A stretch of DNA of 64,000 nucleotides from Mucilaginibacter lappiensis. GTDB taxonomy: Bacteria > Bacteroidota > Bacteroidia > Sphingobacteriales > Sphingobacteriaceae. Positions within the stretch are counted from its first letter, which is position 1; the number at the start of each line of letters is the position of its first letter. The notes beneath the pieces are model-generated. The model saw only the letters and a list, made by a program, of their open reading frames with translations. It was not told the DNA's origin and made no database searches. The position numbers were made by a program, and so were the translations under genes. The stretch is taken from the NCBI RefSeq assembly GCF_900155965.1, contig NZ_FTMG01000002.1:643911-707910 (forward strand). Reading direction: 5' to 3'. This document shows positions 44,656-53,421 of this stretch, piece by piece.

Positions 44656-45177
44656 TTAAAACCGGCTTTTAAGTTCGCCTGTCATTTTATCCTGTTCAGG
44701 TGGTGATTCCGTTTTACCGCATATCAATTCATCAATTCCTGTAGCTATATCGGTAGCTACAGTTCCATGTCTTATAGAGCTTATAATCCAATTGACACCA
44801 CATAGCCATAAAAATGCCACTATACCTACCCACCAGGGGCCGCCATTTACTAACATAAAAACACCCATAATAATCGACATTATTGATGTGGTGATAAATA
44901 ACTGACGCATATTTATTTGATAATTAAGCAGCCAACTATTGTTTTCATAAACCAGATTAAAAACACCATTATCAACACTACCAAACAATGAGCCCCTCCA
45001 ATTGGATGCTGAACCTTTGTAACTAACGGACAGGTCTTTAACAATAACGTGAGCTGCTTTGTCCTTCAATATACTTTCTCTAATATATTGTAATATCTGC
45101 CCTTTGTTGTCGGGTGTTATTACTGTTTTTAGTGATCTATTAAAGATAACAGAAAAAGGAAAAATCATTATTGTCAA
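44656..45177 (-). CDS. Unknown two-TM membrane protein
   Basis: 173 residues; not recognised. The N-terminal part (about 1-85) is soluble: GQILQYIRESILKDKAAHVI and SYKGSASNWRGSLFGSVDNG. Two TM helices follow (about 90-112, LFITTSIMSIIMGVFMLVNG, and 115-133, GIVAFLWLCGVNWIISSI), then a charged tail (TESPPEQDKMTGELK). No enzyme motif is seen. It is convergent with pdxJ and stands alone next to a repeat-rich spacer. ATG choice: the second Met (MIFPF) is also possible. Confidence 0.65.
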   Translation of the reverse strand: MTIMIFPFSVIFNRSLKTVITPDNKGQILQYIRESILKDKAAHVIVKDLSVSYKGSASNWRGSLFGSVDNGVFNLVYENNSWLLNYQINMRQLFITTSIMSIIMGVFMLVNGGPWWVGIVAFLWLCGVNWIISSIRHGTVATDIATGIDELICGKTESPPEQDKMTGELKSRF

Positions 45178-45257
45178 ACTTTGTATAAAGATAATAGAAT
45201 ATTTTTCAGCGTTAGAGAGAGGAAGTTTGGGAAAACTACGCTTTTGTGACCCTGGGT

Positions 45258-45349
45258 GGACAAAATATCCAAAACTGAATATCGAATGTTGAATAATGAA
45301 GTAAGGTTTGGCATTCGATATTCAAAATTCATTATTCGATATTTTGTCC
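45258..45349. repeat. Inverted repeat with GGACAAAATATC ends
   Basis: GGACAAAATATC (45258-45269) and its exact complement (45338-45349) enclose GAATATCGAATGTTGAATAA-type words and their complements, the common spacer design in this window. Confidence 0.75.
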
Positions 45350-45373
45350 CTTTAGGGTCTCCTGAAAGTTTAG

Positions 45374-45643
45374 GTTAACCCATAAAATCTAAATGCGCAC
45401 CGAATAAGGCTTAATAAGTAAGTTTATGATTAGGAGACTCCGCTGGAGTCCACTATTTCTTCAGATTTTGCCTATAAACACGTGGCCCCGCTGGGGCCAA
45501 TAATGTTTTATAGTGTAAACAGTATGCCTGACGTGCTATTCGGCCCCAGCGGGGCCACGTGTTTATAGTCCTAAAGTGCAGATCAATAGGCTCCGTAGGT
45601 GCCTCCTATTGGAATTTTAGGTTAGCGAATTTTGTGGGTTAAC
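45374..45643. repeat. Nested inverted-repeat element (about 270 bp)
   Basis: Outer arms of 15 nt (45374-45388 and 45629-45643) match with one mismatch. Inside are perfect 27-bp arms (45472-45498 and 45542-45568) that themselves contain the palindrome GGCCCCGCTGGGGCC; the 43-nt loop lies between them. A further palindrome GACTCCGCTGGAGTC is at 45436-45450. The structure resembles a small non-autonomous mobile element or a cruciform-forming repeat; no coding potential. Confidence 0.75.
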
Positions 45644-45849
45644 TTTAACCTGAAAGGGACTCTAGGGGGACAGAAGGGGCTGTCTCCCTGAGCATCGTCG
45701 AAGGGTCGAGCGCAGAGGCCTGCCCACCATGCTTCGACGGAGCTTAGCATGACACCCTTTGAAGAGGGCAAAAATCCGAAATCGAACATCCGAATTCCGA
45801 AATCCCTTCTTCCTCCCTGTAAACCCTTTGTCAATAATATATTAGACAA

Positions 45850-45880
45850 TTGTTACTCAACGAGTAAAACTGTACCTTTG
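45850..45880 (+). promoter_or_regulatory. Promoter of gcvP
   Basis: TTG at 45850-45852, 20 nt, then TACCTTTG at 45873-45880: a full Bacteroidota promoter. The start codon at 45908 lies about 20 nt after the expected transcription start. Confidence 0.72.
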
Positions 45881-45907
45881 CGGTAAATTTAGAGGGACAC
45901 TTGATTC

Positions 45908-48799
45908 ATGATGTTGAACGCAGACTACCAGGAGAAGTTTCAGTCGAGACATATTGCTCCAAATGAGGCCGATACGGCAAAAATGTTAAAAGCTATCGGT
46001 GTTAATTCACTGGATGAATTAATAGCGCAAACCGTGCCTGACAGGATCAGGTTGAAAGCTCCGCTTAACTTACCACCTGCCAAAAGCGAATTTGATTACT
46101 TGAACACTTTGAAGCAAACCGCTTCTAAGAACAAAGTTTTCAAATCGTACATCGGTAAAGGTTATTACGATGTGATTGTGCCGGGTGTAATTCAACGCAA
46201 CATTCTGGAAAATCCAGGTTGGTACACGCAATATACCCCATACCAGGCCGAGATTGCTCAGGGCCGCTTACAAGCGCTGCTTAATTTCCAGACCATGGTT
46301 GTTGACCTTACCGGGATGGAAATTGCCAATGCTTCGTTATTGGATGAAGGTACTGCCGCTGCCGAGGCGATGTTTATGCAATACAGTCTGCGTAAAAACA
46401 ATAACGCGAATGTATTCTTCGTATCGGAAGAACTGTTCCCTCAAACTATTGATATTTTAAAAACCCGTTCAGAGCCTTATGGTATCGAACTGCAAATAGG
46501 CGACCACCGTACAGTAGAATTAACCGAAAAGATGTTTGGTGCTATTGTACAGTACCCGGCTGGTAATGGCGCGGTTTATAACTACACCGACTTTGCCGCC
46601 AAAGGGCACGAAAAAGGCATTAAATTAACCGTTGTTGCCGATATCATGAGCCTGGTGCTGTTAACGCCTCCGGGCGAATGGGGTGCCGATATTGTAGTGG
46701 GTTCGTCCCAGCGCTTTGGCGTACCTATGGGCTTCGGAGGTCCTCACGCCGCGTTTTTTGCTACTAAAGAAGAATATAAACGCTCTATCCCGGGCCGTAT
46801 CATTGGTGTAACTATTGATAGTGCCGGTGACTACGCACTGCGTATGGCACTGCAAACGCGCGAGCAGCACATCCGCCGTGATAAAGCAACTTCAAATATT
46901 TGTACCGCACAGGCTTTACTTGCTATTATGGCTGGTATGTATGCTGTATATCATGGTCCGCAAGGTGTTAAATTAATTGCCGAGCGTATCCATGGTTTGG
47001 CTGTTTTGTTAGCTAAAGCTCTTGGCGAATTAGGTTACGAGCAACTGAACGAATGGTACTTTGATACGTTGAAGTTTGATGTTGCCCATTTAGCTGGCCC
47101 TATCCACTCAGAAGCTTTAAACAACGAAATGAACCTGAACTATAACGGTTCGGTGGTTACCATTTCGCTTGACGAAACTACCTCTGTGGAAGATGTTAAA
47201 ACCCTGGTTAGGTTTTTTGCCAAAGTAAAAGGTAAATCGCTTACCGATGTTAATATCGATGAGCTGAAAGCCGGTCTGCAAACGGTTATCCCAACCAACT
47301 TGCAGCGCCAATCGGCTTACCTGACTCACGCCATATTCAATACGCACCATTCAGAGCATGAAATGCTGCGTTATATCAAATCATTAGAAACCAAAGATCT
47401 TTCGCTTTGCCATTCCATGATTGCTTTGGGTTCATGTACCATGAAACTGAACGCCACTACCGAAATGGTTCCGGTTACCTGGGCCGAATTTAGCAAGATA
47501 CACCCTTTTGCCCCTGCCGATCAGGTAGGCGGTTATATGCAGCTGTTTGACGAGATCAACAACTGGCTGAGCGAGATTACCGGTTTTGCAGCCATGAGCT
47601 TACAGCCAAATGCCGGTGCACAAGGCGAATACGCTGGTTTAATGGTTATCCGCGCTTATCATCATGACCGTGGCGATCATCACCGTAACATCGCTTTAAT
47701 TCCATCTTCGGCTCACGGTACCAACCCTGCATCGGCAGCTATGGCCGGTATGAAGATCGTGGTAGTAAAATGCGACGATAACGGTAACATCGATGTGGCC
47801 GATATGAAAGCCCGTGCCGAGCAATATAAAGATGAACTGTCCTGCTTAATGGTTACCTATCCATCTACCCACGGGGTATTTGAGGAGTCGATCATCGAGA
47901 TATGTGAGATTATACACCAGAACGGCGGCCAGGTTTATATGGATGGCGCCAACATGAACGCGCAGGTAGGCCTTACAAGTCCGGCTAATATCGGTGCCGA
48001 TGTTTGCCACTTGAATCTGCACAAAACCTTCTGTATACCACATGGTGGTGGTGGTCCGGGTATGGGTCCTATCGGTGTGGCTAAACATCTGGTTCCTTAT
48101 TTACCAGGCCATGCTGTGGTTGATATCGACAGGGGTAAATCTATCCACGCAGTATCCGCGGCTCCATGGGGCTCGGCTTCTATCCTAATCATATCACACG
48201 CATATATAGCTATGATGGGCGGCGATGGTTTAACCAATGCCACACGTTATGCTATTTTGAACGCTAACTATATCAAAGCACGTCTGCAGGATCACTTCCC
48301 GGTACTATATACCGGTGCTAATGGTCGTTGTGCGCATGAGATGATATTGGATTGCCGCTCATTTAAAGTATTTGGTATCGAAGTAACCGATATTGCTAAA
48401 CGTTTAATGGATTATGGTTTCCATGCGCCAACTGTATCGTTCCCGGTTGCGGGTACGGTGATGGTTGAGCCTACCGAATCGGAACCAAAACATGAACTGG
48501 ATCGTTTTTGCGATGCTATGATCGCTATACGTCATGAAATTGCTGATGTGGCCGAAGGCGTATCAGATAAAACAGATAATCCTTTAAAAAATGCCCCGCA
48601 TACAGTTGCCGTAATTACCGGCAACGAATGGGAGCATTCATATACCCGCCAAAAAGCGGCATTCCCGCTTCCTTATGTGGCAGCTTACAAATTCTGGCCA
48701 TCTGTGGGCAGGGTTAATGATACCCACGGCGACCGGACATTGATATGCTCATGCCCGCCGCTGGAAGATTACGCTTTTGAAGAAAGCGCGATTGAGTAA
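45908..48799 (+). CDS. gcvP: Glycine dehydrogenase (decarboxylating), P protein of the glycine cleavage system
   Basis: 963 residues, the full-length single-chain form (both halves in one protein). The N-terminal half has RHIAPNE and [20 protein letters not shown]; the C-terminal half holds the PLP lysine in [21 protein letters not shown]. It decarboxylates glycine and passes the aminomethyl group to the H protein. gcvT and gcvH are not in this window. Two ATG codons in a row (45908, 45911) start the gene, with a good promoter upstream. Ends [11 protein letters not shown]. Confidence 0.97.
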   Translation: MMLNADYQEKFQSRHIAPNEADTAKMLKAIGVNSLDELIAQTVPDRIRLKAPLNLPPAKSEFDYLNTLKQTASKNKVFKSYIGKGYYDVIVPGVIQRNILENPGWYTQYTPYQAEIAQGRLQALLNFQTMVVDLTGMEIANASLLDEGTAAAEAMFMQYSLRKNNNANVFFVSEELFPQTIDILKTRSEPYGIELQIGDHRTVELTEKMFGAIVQYPAGNGAVYNYTDFAAKGHEKGIKLTVVADIMSLVLLTPPGEWGADIVVGSSQRFGVPMGFGGPHAAFFATKEEYKRSIPGRIIGVTIDSAGDYALRMALQTREQHIRRDKATSNICTAQALLAIMAGMYAVYHGPQGVKLIAERIHGLAVLLAKALGELGYEQLNEWYFDTLKFDVAHLAGPIHSEALNNEMNLNYNGSVVTISLDETTSVEDVKTLVRFFAKVKGKSLTDVNIDELKAGLQTVIPTNLQRQSAYLTHAIFNTHHSEHEMLRYIKSLETKDLSLCHSMIALGSCTMKLNATTEMVPVTWAEFSKIHPFAPADQVGGYMQLFDEINNWLSEITGFAAMSLQPNAGAQGEYAGLMVIRAYHHDRGDHHRNIALIPSSAHGTNPASAAMAGMKIVVVKCDDNGNIDVADMKARAEQYKDELSCLMVTYPSTHGVFEESIIEICEIIHQNGGQVYMDGANMNAQVGLTSPANIGADVCHLNLHKTFCIPHGGGGPGMGPIGVAKHLVPYLPGHAVVDIDRGKSIHAVSAAPWGSASILIISHAYIAMMGGDGLTNATRYAILNANYIKARLQDHFPVLYTGANGRCAHEMILDCRSFKVFGIEVTDIAKRLMDYGFHAPTVSFPVAGTVMVEPTESEPKHELDRFCDAMIAIRHEIADVAEGVSDKTDNPLKNAPHTVAVITGNEWEHSYTRQKAAFPLPYVAAYKFWPSVGRVNDTHGDRTLICSCPPLEDYAFEESAIE

Positions 48800-49404
48800 T
48801 GATAAATGTGCAAATTTCAGATGTGCAGATTTGCAAATGAAAGGCAATCAAGCAGGCAAATTTTAAATGTGTAGTTGGTTTAAAGATCATCTGCACATTT
48901 GAAATTTGCATATCTGCACATTTATTTAATTACTGAATTGCTGATTTATTGAATTAGTGGTTTTTTATACCTCCGGAACCTCATTTGCATATCTGAATAT
49001 CTTCTCTTTTTAGTCATTTAATCTTTAATCGGTCATTTTATTCACTGGTTTTTTCTGTGATATTGTTTGCATGTGTATTGAGCTTTCAATACACCAATGA
49101 CTTTTTTTGGGGTAATTAAAATATGGTTTTGGCGTTTTAATTATTTGATTTTTAGCTTTTTTAGCAGTATTTTTATTTTTGAGAGGAAATTTGCTGAAAC
49201 GCTATTGAAAAAAATCGATACACTTTTATCTGATGTTTTTACTGAAAAAAGCGGATGGGTATAAAATAAACATACCACTTTTGGGTTATTAATACATCCT
49301 GTTAAAACAATACCTGGCTTAACACTTTATAGGAATATAACTTTTTAATTTCACGTAGCGTATAAGTACATCTATTAACAAAACACATCTATTTTAAATG
49401 CCTT
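48800..49404. other. Gene-free spacer after gcvP
   Basis: 605 bases. The left third holds an inverted repeat (48804-48922). From about 48930 on it is AT-rich without ORFs, RNA-like structure or recognised repeat. The response-regulator promoter must lie at its right end but no clean TAnnTTTG box was found. Confidence 0.45.
48804..48922. repeat. Inverted repeat after gcvP (ATGTGCAGAT words)
   Basis: Left arm AAATGTGCAAATTTCAG-ATGTGCAGAT (48804-48830) and right arm ATCTGCACAT-TTGAAATTTGCA (48888-48910) pair nearly perfectly; a second ATCTGCACATTT follows. It may serve as the gcvP terminator. Confidence 0.65.
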
Positions 49405-49824
49405 ATGACCATTAATGATAAACCTGTGAGTGTGTTATTGATTGATGATGATGAGATCAATAATTTCATCTCCATTAAATTAATAAAAAAAGCGTTGCTT
49501 AATACGGAGATCATGGCGTGTTTAAACGGAAAATTCGCCATTGAACAATTATCCGATATACAACGGAAAGATCCTGCAAAAATGCCTGATTATATTTTGC
49601 TGGACATTAATATGCCTATTATGAATGGCTGGGAGTTTTTAGATGAGTTTAAGCGCCTGAATATCGATCCGCAGGGTAAAAGCAAGATCTATATCATTTC
49701 ATCATCGGTATTTAGTAATGATATCAACAAGGCCAAATCGTACCCGCTGGTAAAAGACTTTATATCAAAGCCTCTTAATGTCGAAAAAATAAAAGAGCTT
49801 TTTGAAGTAGGTGCTCATAACTAA
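49405..49824 (+). CDS. Single-domain response regulator (CheY-like)
   Basis: 139 residues forming one receiver domain. Acidic pair Asp14-Asp15 (LLIDDDEIN), phospho-acceptor Asp67 (YILLDINMP), the Ser/Thr switch in IYIISSS (about 100), and the conserved Lys122 (FISKPLN). No output domain. No kinase gene is adjacent. Such stand-alone receivers in Bacteroidota often relay signals from hybrid kinases encoded elsewhere. Its TAA overlaps the stop of the convergent MBL gene (49821-49824). Confidence 0.93.
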   Translation: MTINDKPVSVLLIDDDEINNFISIKLIKKALLNTEIMACLNGKFAIEQLSDIQRKDPAKMPDYILLDINMPIMNGWEFLDEFKRLNIDPQGKSKIYIISSSVFSNDINKAKSYPLVKDFISKPLNVEKIKELFEVGAHN

Positions 49825-50588
49825 GCGGGCTCAACTTTAAAATGTTCGTCATTACGCGTTACACTTCCAATAGCAAATGATTTAGCATGATAAAACAGGC
49901 AGATCCATCCTTCTTCGGCTGCCTTTTTTCCGTATTCCTCGCGTAACTGCATCGCTTTACGGCCATCCATATCATATTTGGCAATAAATTTTCTGATCAG
50001 CTGCTCAGGTTCGGGTAGCTCATCTCCCCCAAAAAATACTTTTTTACCTTCCAGCTCTATCCAGAATACCTGGTGGTAAGGGCAGTGTCCACCTGAGTGT
50101 TCATATCTAATGCCCGGCTGCAATTCACCGCTGCCCTCCACAAAAGTAATATTGACTCCCTGGAGCGCTTCAAATATTTCTTTATGATAGGATGAGGATT
50201 TGCCTGCCAGTCCGGTTTCCCATTCCTGGCGTTGTATCACATGCTGTGCCTGCGGAAAGCTGGGTACCAGTTTGCCGTTCCGCTCTACAACCAAACCGCC
50301 AGAATGATCATAATGCAGATGCGACATCAGCACCAGGGTTACATCCTCCGGGTCAAAACCCGCATTACGTATATTTTGGTGCAGCAATAATTCATCCCGT
50401 GTATCCTTAAAACCAAGACCGGTATCCAGTACAATCAGGTCATGATCTGTTTTGATCAGGAAGGGGTTAACGTGGATAAATAACGATGCCGGACGGTCTT
50501 TCGGATTGTCGGTTTGAGGATCAAAAGGAATAAATTTCTTGCTTGCATCAACCGAATATGAGCCCTCACCTAACGCGAAAATTTCCAT
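49821..50588 (-). CDS. MBL-fold metallo-hydrolase
   Basis: 255 residues from the ATG at 50588; the open frame extends to 50624, but that part lies in an inverted-repeat spacer, so the inner ATG (MEIFALGEGSYS) is preferred. Zinc motif HLHYDHSGG (HxHxDH), then HSGGHCPYHQVF and FGGDELPEPEQ. It groups with AHL-lactonase/glyoxalase-II-type hydrolases of the N-acyl homoserine lactonase family, but quorum-quenching activity is only a possibility. Cytoplasmic, no signal peptide. Confidence 0.85.
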   Translation of the reverse strand: MEIFALGEGSYSVDASKKFIPFDPQTDNPKDRPASLFIHVNPFLIKTDHDLIVLDTGLGFKDTRDELLLHQNIRNAGFDPEDVTLVLMSHLHYDHSGGLVVERNGKLVPSFPQAQHVIQRQEWETGLAGKSSSYHKEIFEALQGVNITFVEGSGELQPGIRYEHSGGHCPYHQVFWIELEGKKVFFGGDELPEPEQLIRKFIAKYDMDGRKAMQLREEYGKKAAEEGWICLFYHAKSFAIGSVTRNDEHFKVEPA

Positions 50589-50593
50589 GTTTT

Positions 50594-50686
50594 TTAGTAT
50601 CAAGTAATTAGTATCAAGTATCAAGACGAAAAACTTCTACAAGTATTCAAAAATCTTGATACCTGATACTCGCTACTTGATACTAA
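50594..50686. repeat. Inverted repeat between divergent MBL and recJ genes
   Basis: Perfect 13-bp arms TTAGTATCAAGTA (50594-50606) and complement (50674-50686), with further GTATCAAG and CTTGATAC words inside. It sits in the promoter region of both genes, so it may affect regulation rather than termination. Confidence 0.72.
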
Positions 50687-50721
50687 CTATAGTTATCTTT
50701 ACTGTTTTTATTTGCAAATGT

Positions 50722-52422
50722 ATGAATAAACGCTGGACGGTAAGGGATAATGCTGATGATGAAGTAGTCAAAAAATTAGCTGCCGATCTGAATATTGATA
50801 CCGTTTTAAGTACCCTGTTGGTTAACAGAGGAATAAGCACGTTTGACGAGGCCCGTTACTTTTTCAGGCCCGATATTTTGCATCTGCATGATCCTTTCCT
50901 GATGAAGGATATGGAAAAGGCTATTGAACGGATTGACGATGCCATAGCCGCCGGTGAAAAAATGCTGATCTTCGGTGATTATGATGTGGATGGCACTACT
51001 GCTGTTGCTACGGTATATAGCTTTTTTAAAGAGCGATACGAAAACCTGGAATATTATATCCCCGATCGTTATAAGGAAGGTTATGGGATATCAACCCAGG
51101 GCATTGATTATGCTGCCGATAATGGTTTTACCCTCATCATTGCGTTAGACTGCGGTATTAAATCGGTTGATAAAATTGATTATGCCAATACGCGTGGAGT
51201 AGATTTTATTATTTGTGATCACCACCTTCCGGGTGCAGAGCTGCCCGCAGCCATAGCCATACTTGATCCCAAACGCAACGATTGTGAATATCCATATAAA
51301 GAACTTTCGGGTTGTGGTATTGGCTTTAAGCTGATACAGGCTTATGCCGAAACGCACGATATCCCCTTTGAGGAGGTGGCCCGTTATCTGGACTTGGCAG
51401 CCATCAGTATCTCCTGTGATATTGTACATATTACCGGCGAAAATCGTACACTGGCTCATTTCGGTTTGCAAAAAATTAATACAGATCCTTGCATGGGGGT
51501 AAAAACCCTGGTGGAAATTGCCGGCAGAACGGGTAACAATCTTAGCATATCAGATGTAGTGTTTTTGCTCGGTCCCCGTATTAATGCCGCCGGCAGGATA
51601 GATGATGCCAAACACGCGGTTGAATTGTTGATTTCCTGTGACGAAAAGTTGGCCCGCGAAAAAGGCATGATGATCAACACCCATAACGCCGAACGTAAGG
51701 GGCACGATCTGGATATTACCGGCGAGGCTTTAAATATGATTGATAGTGACGAGGAGTTGATCGGCCGTAAATCAACGGTGGTTTTTAATGAGCACTGGCA
51801 TAAAGGAGTTATAGGTATTGTGGCATCACGCCTTACCGAAAAATATTACCGGCCAACCATTGTGCTTACCCGTTCTAACGGGCATGTGGCAGGCTCGGCA
51901 CGCTCGGTATTAGGATATGATCTTTATGAGGCTTTGTGCGAGTGTAAAGATCTGCTGATACAGTTTGGCGGGCACAAGTATGCAGCCGGCCTGACTATGG
52001 AGCCCGAAAATGTGGAAGCCTTTAAAGCACGCTTTGAAGAAGTGGTTAGCGCCACCATAGCACCGGAACAATTGATACAGCAGATACAAATTGACGCCGA
52101 ATTACGTTTAAGCCAGATAGAACCCAAATTTTTCCGGATCCTGAACCAGTTTGCACCGTTCGGGCCCGAGAATATGTCGCCGGTTTTCATCAGTAAAAAT
52201 GTGTATGTTAGTGGCAATGCCGCTTTGGTGGGTGCTGCCCATATTAAAATGTCGGTGATGCAGGAAGGCACGGCAGCGTTTGATTGTATCGCCTTTAATC
52301 ATGGCGAATACCTGCCGCAGTTAAAGCCTGGCGTACCGTTTGACATCTGTTACAGCATTGAAGAAAATGTATGGCGTGAAAGACGCACTATACAATTGAA
52401 CATAAAAGGAATAAGGATTTAA
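50722..52422 (+). CDS. recJ: Single-stranded-DNA-specific exonuclease RecJ
   Basis: 566 residues from the ATG at 50722 (MNKRWTVRD), chosen over 50656 because the extra N-terminus falls in the inverted-repeat spacer and is hydrophobic. DHH-family motifs: FGDYDVDGTTA, ALDCGI, ICDHHLPG and GRIDDAKHA, with the DHHA1 region (GQL..GGH type, QFGGHKYAAGL) and an OB-like C-terminal part. A 5'-3' ssDNA exonuclease of recombination and mismatch repair. Next to lptB, as in many Bacteroidota. Confidence 0.95.
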   Translation: MNKRWTVRDNADDEVVKKLAADLNIDTVLSTLLVNRGISTFDEARYFFRPDILHLHDPFLMKDMEKAIERIDDAIAAGEKMLIFGDYDVDGTTAVATVYSFFKERYENLEYYIPDRYKEGYGISTQGIDYAADNGFTLIIALDCGIKSVDKIDYANTRGVDFIICDHHLPGAELPAAIAILDPKRNDCEYPYKELSGCGIGFKLIQAYAETHDIPFEEVARYLDLAAISISCDIVHITGENRTLAHFGLQKINTDPCMGVKTLVEIAGRTGNNLSISDVVFLLGPRINAAGRIDDAKHAVELLISCDEKLAREKGMMINTHNAERKGHDLDITGEALNMIDSDEELIGRKSTVVFNEHWHKGVIGIVASRLTEKYYRPTIVLTRSNGHVAGSARSVLGYDLYEALCECKDLLIQFGGHKYAAGLTMEPENVEAFKARFEEVVSATIAPEQLIQQIQIDAELRLSQIEPKFFRILNQFAPFGPENMSPVFISKNVYVSGNAALVGAAHIKMSVMQEGTAAFDCIAFNHGEYLPQLKPGVPFDICYSIEENVWRERRTIQLNIKGIRI

Positions 52423-52433
52423 GTCAAAATTAA

Positions 52434-52537
52434 AAATTCAAAAGTCAAAAATTGATCGGCTTTTGAAATATATATGTAAGTTGAAGCTTAAGTTGGAAAT
52501 GTGTTTTTTTGACTTTTGAATTTTGACTTTTGAATTT
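52434..52537. repeat. Inverted repeat between recJ and lptB
   Basis: AAATTCAAAAGTCAAAA (52434-52450) and its exact complement (52521-52537), plus extra copies of the TTTTGACTTTTGAATT words on the right. Its right end is 5 nt from the lptB start codon, so it may take up the lptB ribosome-binding region when folded. Confidence 0.75.
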
Positions 52538-52542
52538 ACAAC

Positions 52543-53283
52543 ATGATTTTAAGAGCAGACCATTTAGTAAAAAAATATAAACAGCGTACGGTTGTTAACG
52601 ATGTATCTTTTGAGGTATCGCAAGGCGAAATTGTAGGTTTGCTTGGGCCAAATGGCGCCGGTAAAACTACTTCGTTTTATATGATCGTGGGTTTGATAAA
52701 ACCCAATGAGGGCCTTATCCACCTGGACGATCAGGATATCACCCAGGATCCGATGTATCGTCGGGCGCAAAAAGGTATCGGTTACCTGGCCCAGGAGGCC
52801 TCGGTGTTCCGCAAGCTTTCTGTGGAAGATAATATTAAAGCGGTACTGGAAATGGGCAAAATGACCAAAGAAAGGCAACGTGATAAACTGGAAGAGCTTA
52901 TTGACGAATTTAGCTTACACAAGGTTCGTAAAAACCGGGGCGATCTGTTATCAGGTGGTGAACGCCGTCGTACCGAGATTGCCCGCGCCCTGGCTGCCGA
53001 ACCCAATTTTATTTTACTGGATGAGCCCTTTGCCGGGGTGGATCCTATAGCGGTGGAGGAGATACAGGCCATGGTGGCTAAACTAAGACACCGTAACATC
53101 GGTATCCTGATCACCGACCACAACGTACAGGAAACATTGTCTATCACCGACCGGGCTTACCTGCTTTTTGAAGGCAAGATACTGGAATCGGGCGTTCCGG
53201 AGGTACTGGCCGAAAATGAAATGGTGCGTAAGGTTTATCTGGGAGCGAATTTTGTTTTGAAAAGAAAAGTATTCCCGCAATAA
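52543..53283 (+). CDS. lptB: LPS export ABC transporter ATP-binding protein LptB
   Basis: 246 residues, typical for LptB. Walker [11 protein letters not shown]-loop at [12 protein letters not shown], signature [15 protein letters not shown], Walker [16 protein letters not shown], and the switch [11 protein letters not shown]. The Q-loop motif with VFRKLS and the tail [10 protein letters not shown] are diagnostic of LptB. It powers lipopolysaccharide transport from the inner membrane with LptFG. Confidence 0.95.
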   Translation: MILRADHLVKKYKQRTVVNDVSFEVSQGEIVGLLGPNGAGKTTSFYMIVGLIKPNEGLIHLDDQDITQDPMYRRAQKGIGYLAQEASVFRKLSVEDNIKAVLEMGKMTKERQRDKLEELIDEFSLHKVRKNRGDLLSGGERRRTEIARALAAEPNFILLDEPFAGVDPIAVEEIQAMVAKLRHRNIGILITDHNVQETLSITDRAYLLFEGKILESGVPEVLAENEMVRKVYLGANFVLKRKVFPQ

Positions 53284-53415
53284 GAATCAAGAGGTAAGAG
53301 TCAAGAATTAAGAAAAATAATAATGTGCTGGCAGAGCTTTTAAGATTAACTTATTTTTTTCATATCTTGATTCCTGGCTCTTGACTCTAATATCTTGATT
53401 CTAATTTCTTGACTC
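53284..53415. repeat. Inverted-repeat spacer (AAGAATCAAGA words) upstream of the GH3 gene
   Basis: AGAATCAAGAGGTAAGAGTCAA (53283-53304) faces CTTGATTCCTGGCTCTTGACTC (about 53366-53387) and a further TTGACTC word. The same words appear at 54950-54976 and 60440-60519. Confidence 0.65.
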
Positions 53416-53421
53416 TCTACT

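Larger units (their letters stand above)
45178..45907. other. Gene-free mosaic of nested inverted repeats upstream of gcvP
   Basis: 730 bases without a gene. Contents in order: an inverted repeat at 45258-45349; a GTCCC/TCTCCTGA word near 45346-45367; a nested inverted-repeat element at 45374-45643; a CTTCGACGG/CATGAC dispersed repeat near 45685-45755; a TTCGGATTTCGG motif (reverse) near 45775-45800; and the gcvP promoter. The 45622-45849 minus frame is a shadow of repeat sequence. Confidence 0.6.

Noticed and set aside
45622..45849. 75-residue minus-strand frame
   Set aside because: It is made of dispersed repeat sequence between the nested inverted repeats and the gcvP promoter.
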